Shown here piece after piece: positions 11,019 to 11,142 of a stretch of DNA of 11,142 nucleotides. Each line of letters opens with the position of its first letter. The stretch's first letter is position 1. The position numbers were made by a program, and so were the translations under genes. The DNA lies in assembly GCA_026770585.1 (NCBI GenBank), contig MU647169.1, positions 151,962 to 163,103 on the forward strand, in the 5' to 3' direction. The DNA is from Baffinella frigidus (taxonomy: Eukaryota; Cryptophyceae; Cryptomonadales; Baffinellaceae). Under the pieces are notes generated by a model. It searched no databases. It worked only from the letters and a program-made list of their open reading frames with translations, and was not told the origin of the DNA.

Positions 11019-11142
11019 GGTTAGGGTTGAGGGTTTAGGGTTTGGGCTTTAGGGTGTAGGGTTTTAAGGTTTAGGATTTAGTGTTTAGGGTGTAGGGTGT
11101 AGGGTGTAGGGTTTGGGGTTTAGGGTGTAGGGTTTTAAGGTT
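11019..11142. repeat. TTTAGGG-variant telomere-like array
   Basis: G-rich strand upward: TTAGGGTTGAGGGTTTAGGG, then GTGTAGGG and GTTTTAAGG variants. TTTAGGGTGTAGGGTTTTAA then GGTT is present twice (about 11051 and 11119). Orientation is opposite to the arrays at 1788-3550. Runs off the window end. Confidence 0.93.

Overview
The window looks like nuclear DNA from a eukaryotic microalga. The signs are spliceosomal-type exon/intron boundaries, several blocks of degenerate TTTAGGG-type telomere-like heptamers, heavy (CT)n/(AG)n microsatellite load, dispersed short foldback elements, AATAAA signals, and a few short protein-coding islands with very high third-position GC in repeat-rich, GC-moderate DNA. 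TTTAGGG repeats and high GC3 fit a green (prasinophyte-like) alga. A GC splice donor and AG|G acceptors would also fit a dinoflagellate. I cannot decide the lineage from the sequence. There are no bacterial operons, rRNA genes or convincing intact tRNA genes.

Region 1 (1-3826) is the most interesting coding part. Reading + strand islands between CAG acceptors and GT/GC donors gives a chain of exons whose phases fit: 870-929 (or a partial duplicate ending at 1180), then 2074-2251, 2542-2610, 3155-3376 and 3551-3819. The introns are almost entirely degenerate telomere-like or related heptamers (CCCTCAA, CCCTAAA, CCGAAAC, ACCATAA, ACCACAA). Exon edges are repeatedly duplicated, so the locus holds decoy acceptors and donors. 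The protein is unrecognised and low in complexity (Ala/Pro/Ser-rich with an acidic patch).

Region 2 (3827-7275) is a mosaic of small non-coding repeats: a GC-rich dispersed repeat (3827, 6476), a TA-flanked foldback MITE family starting CAGGGGTACC (complete or partial copies at 4573, 5016, 5114, 5176, 5773 and 6618, recurring at 9909, 10241 and 10587), a second foldback family (5335, 6327), an (ACACT)n minisatellite, and a 76-bp palindrome-centred module present twice in inverted orientation. Each copy of that module sits between its own exact 42- or 44-bp direct repeats.

Region 3 (7276-8592) is bounded by perfect 22-bp inverted repeats (7276-7297 and 8000-8021). It contains nested palindromes, an intron-like 3' end with a near-ideal branch site, and a short terminal-exon-like reading frame. 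Region 4 (8593-9700) has the best single uninterrupted ORF (8653-9210, 185 aa, high GC3, basic C-terminal segment). It is followed by a hairpin-rich 3' region and two AATAAA signals, each leading into a CT tract. Region 5 (9700-11142) has further MITE copies, CT microsatellites, a third copy of a dispersed repeat seen at 1212 and 7131, and a closing block of TTTAGGG-variant repeats, oriented opposite to those in Region 1.
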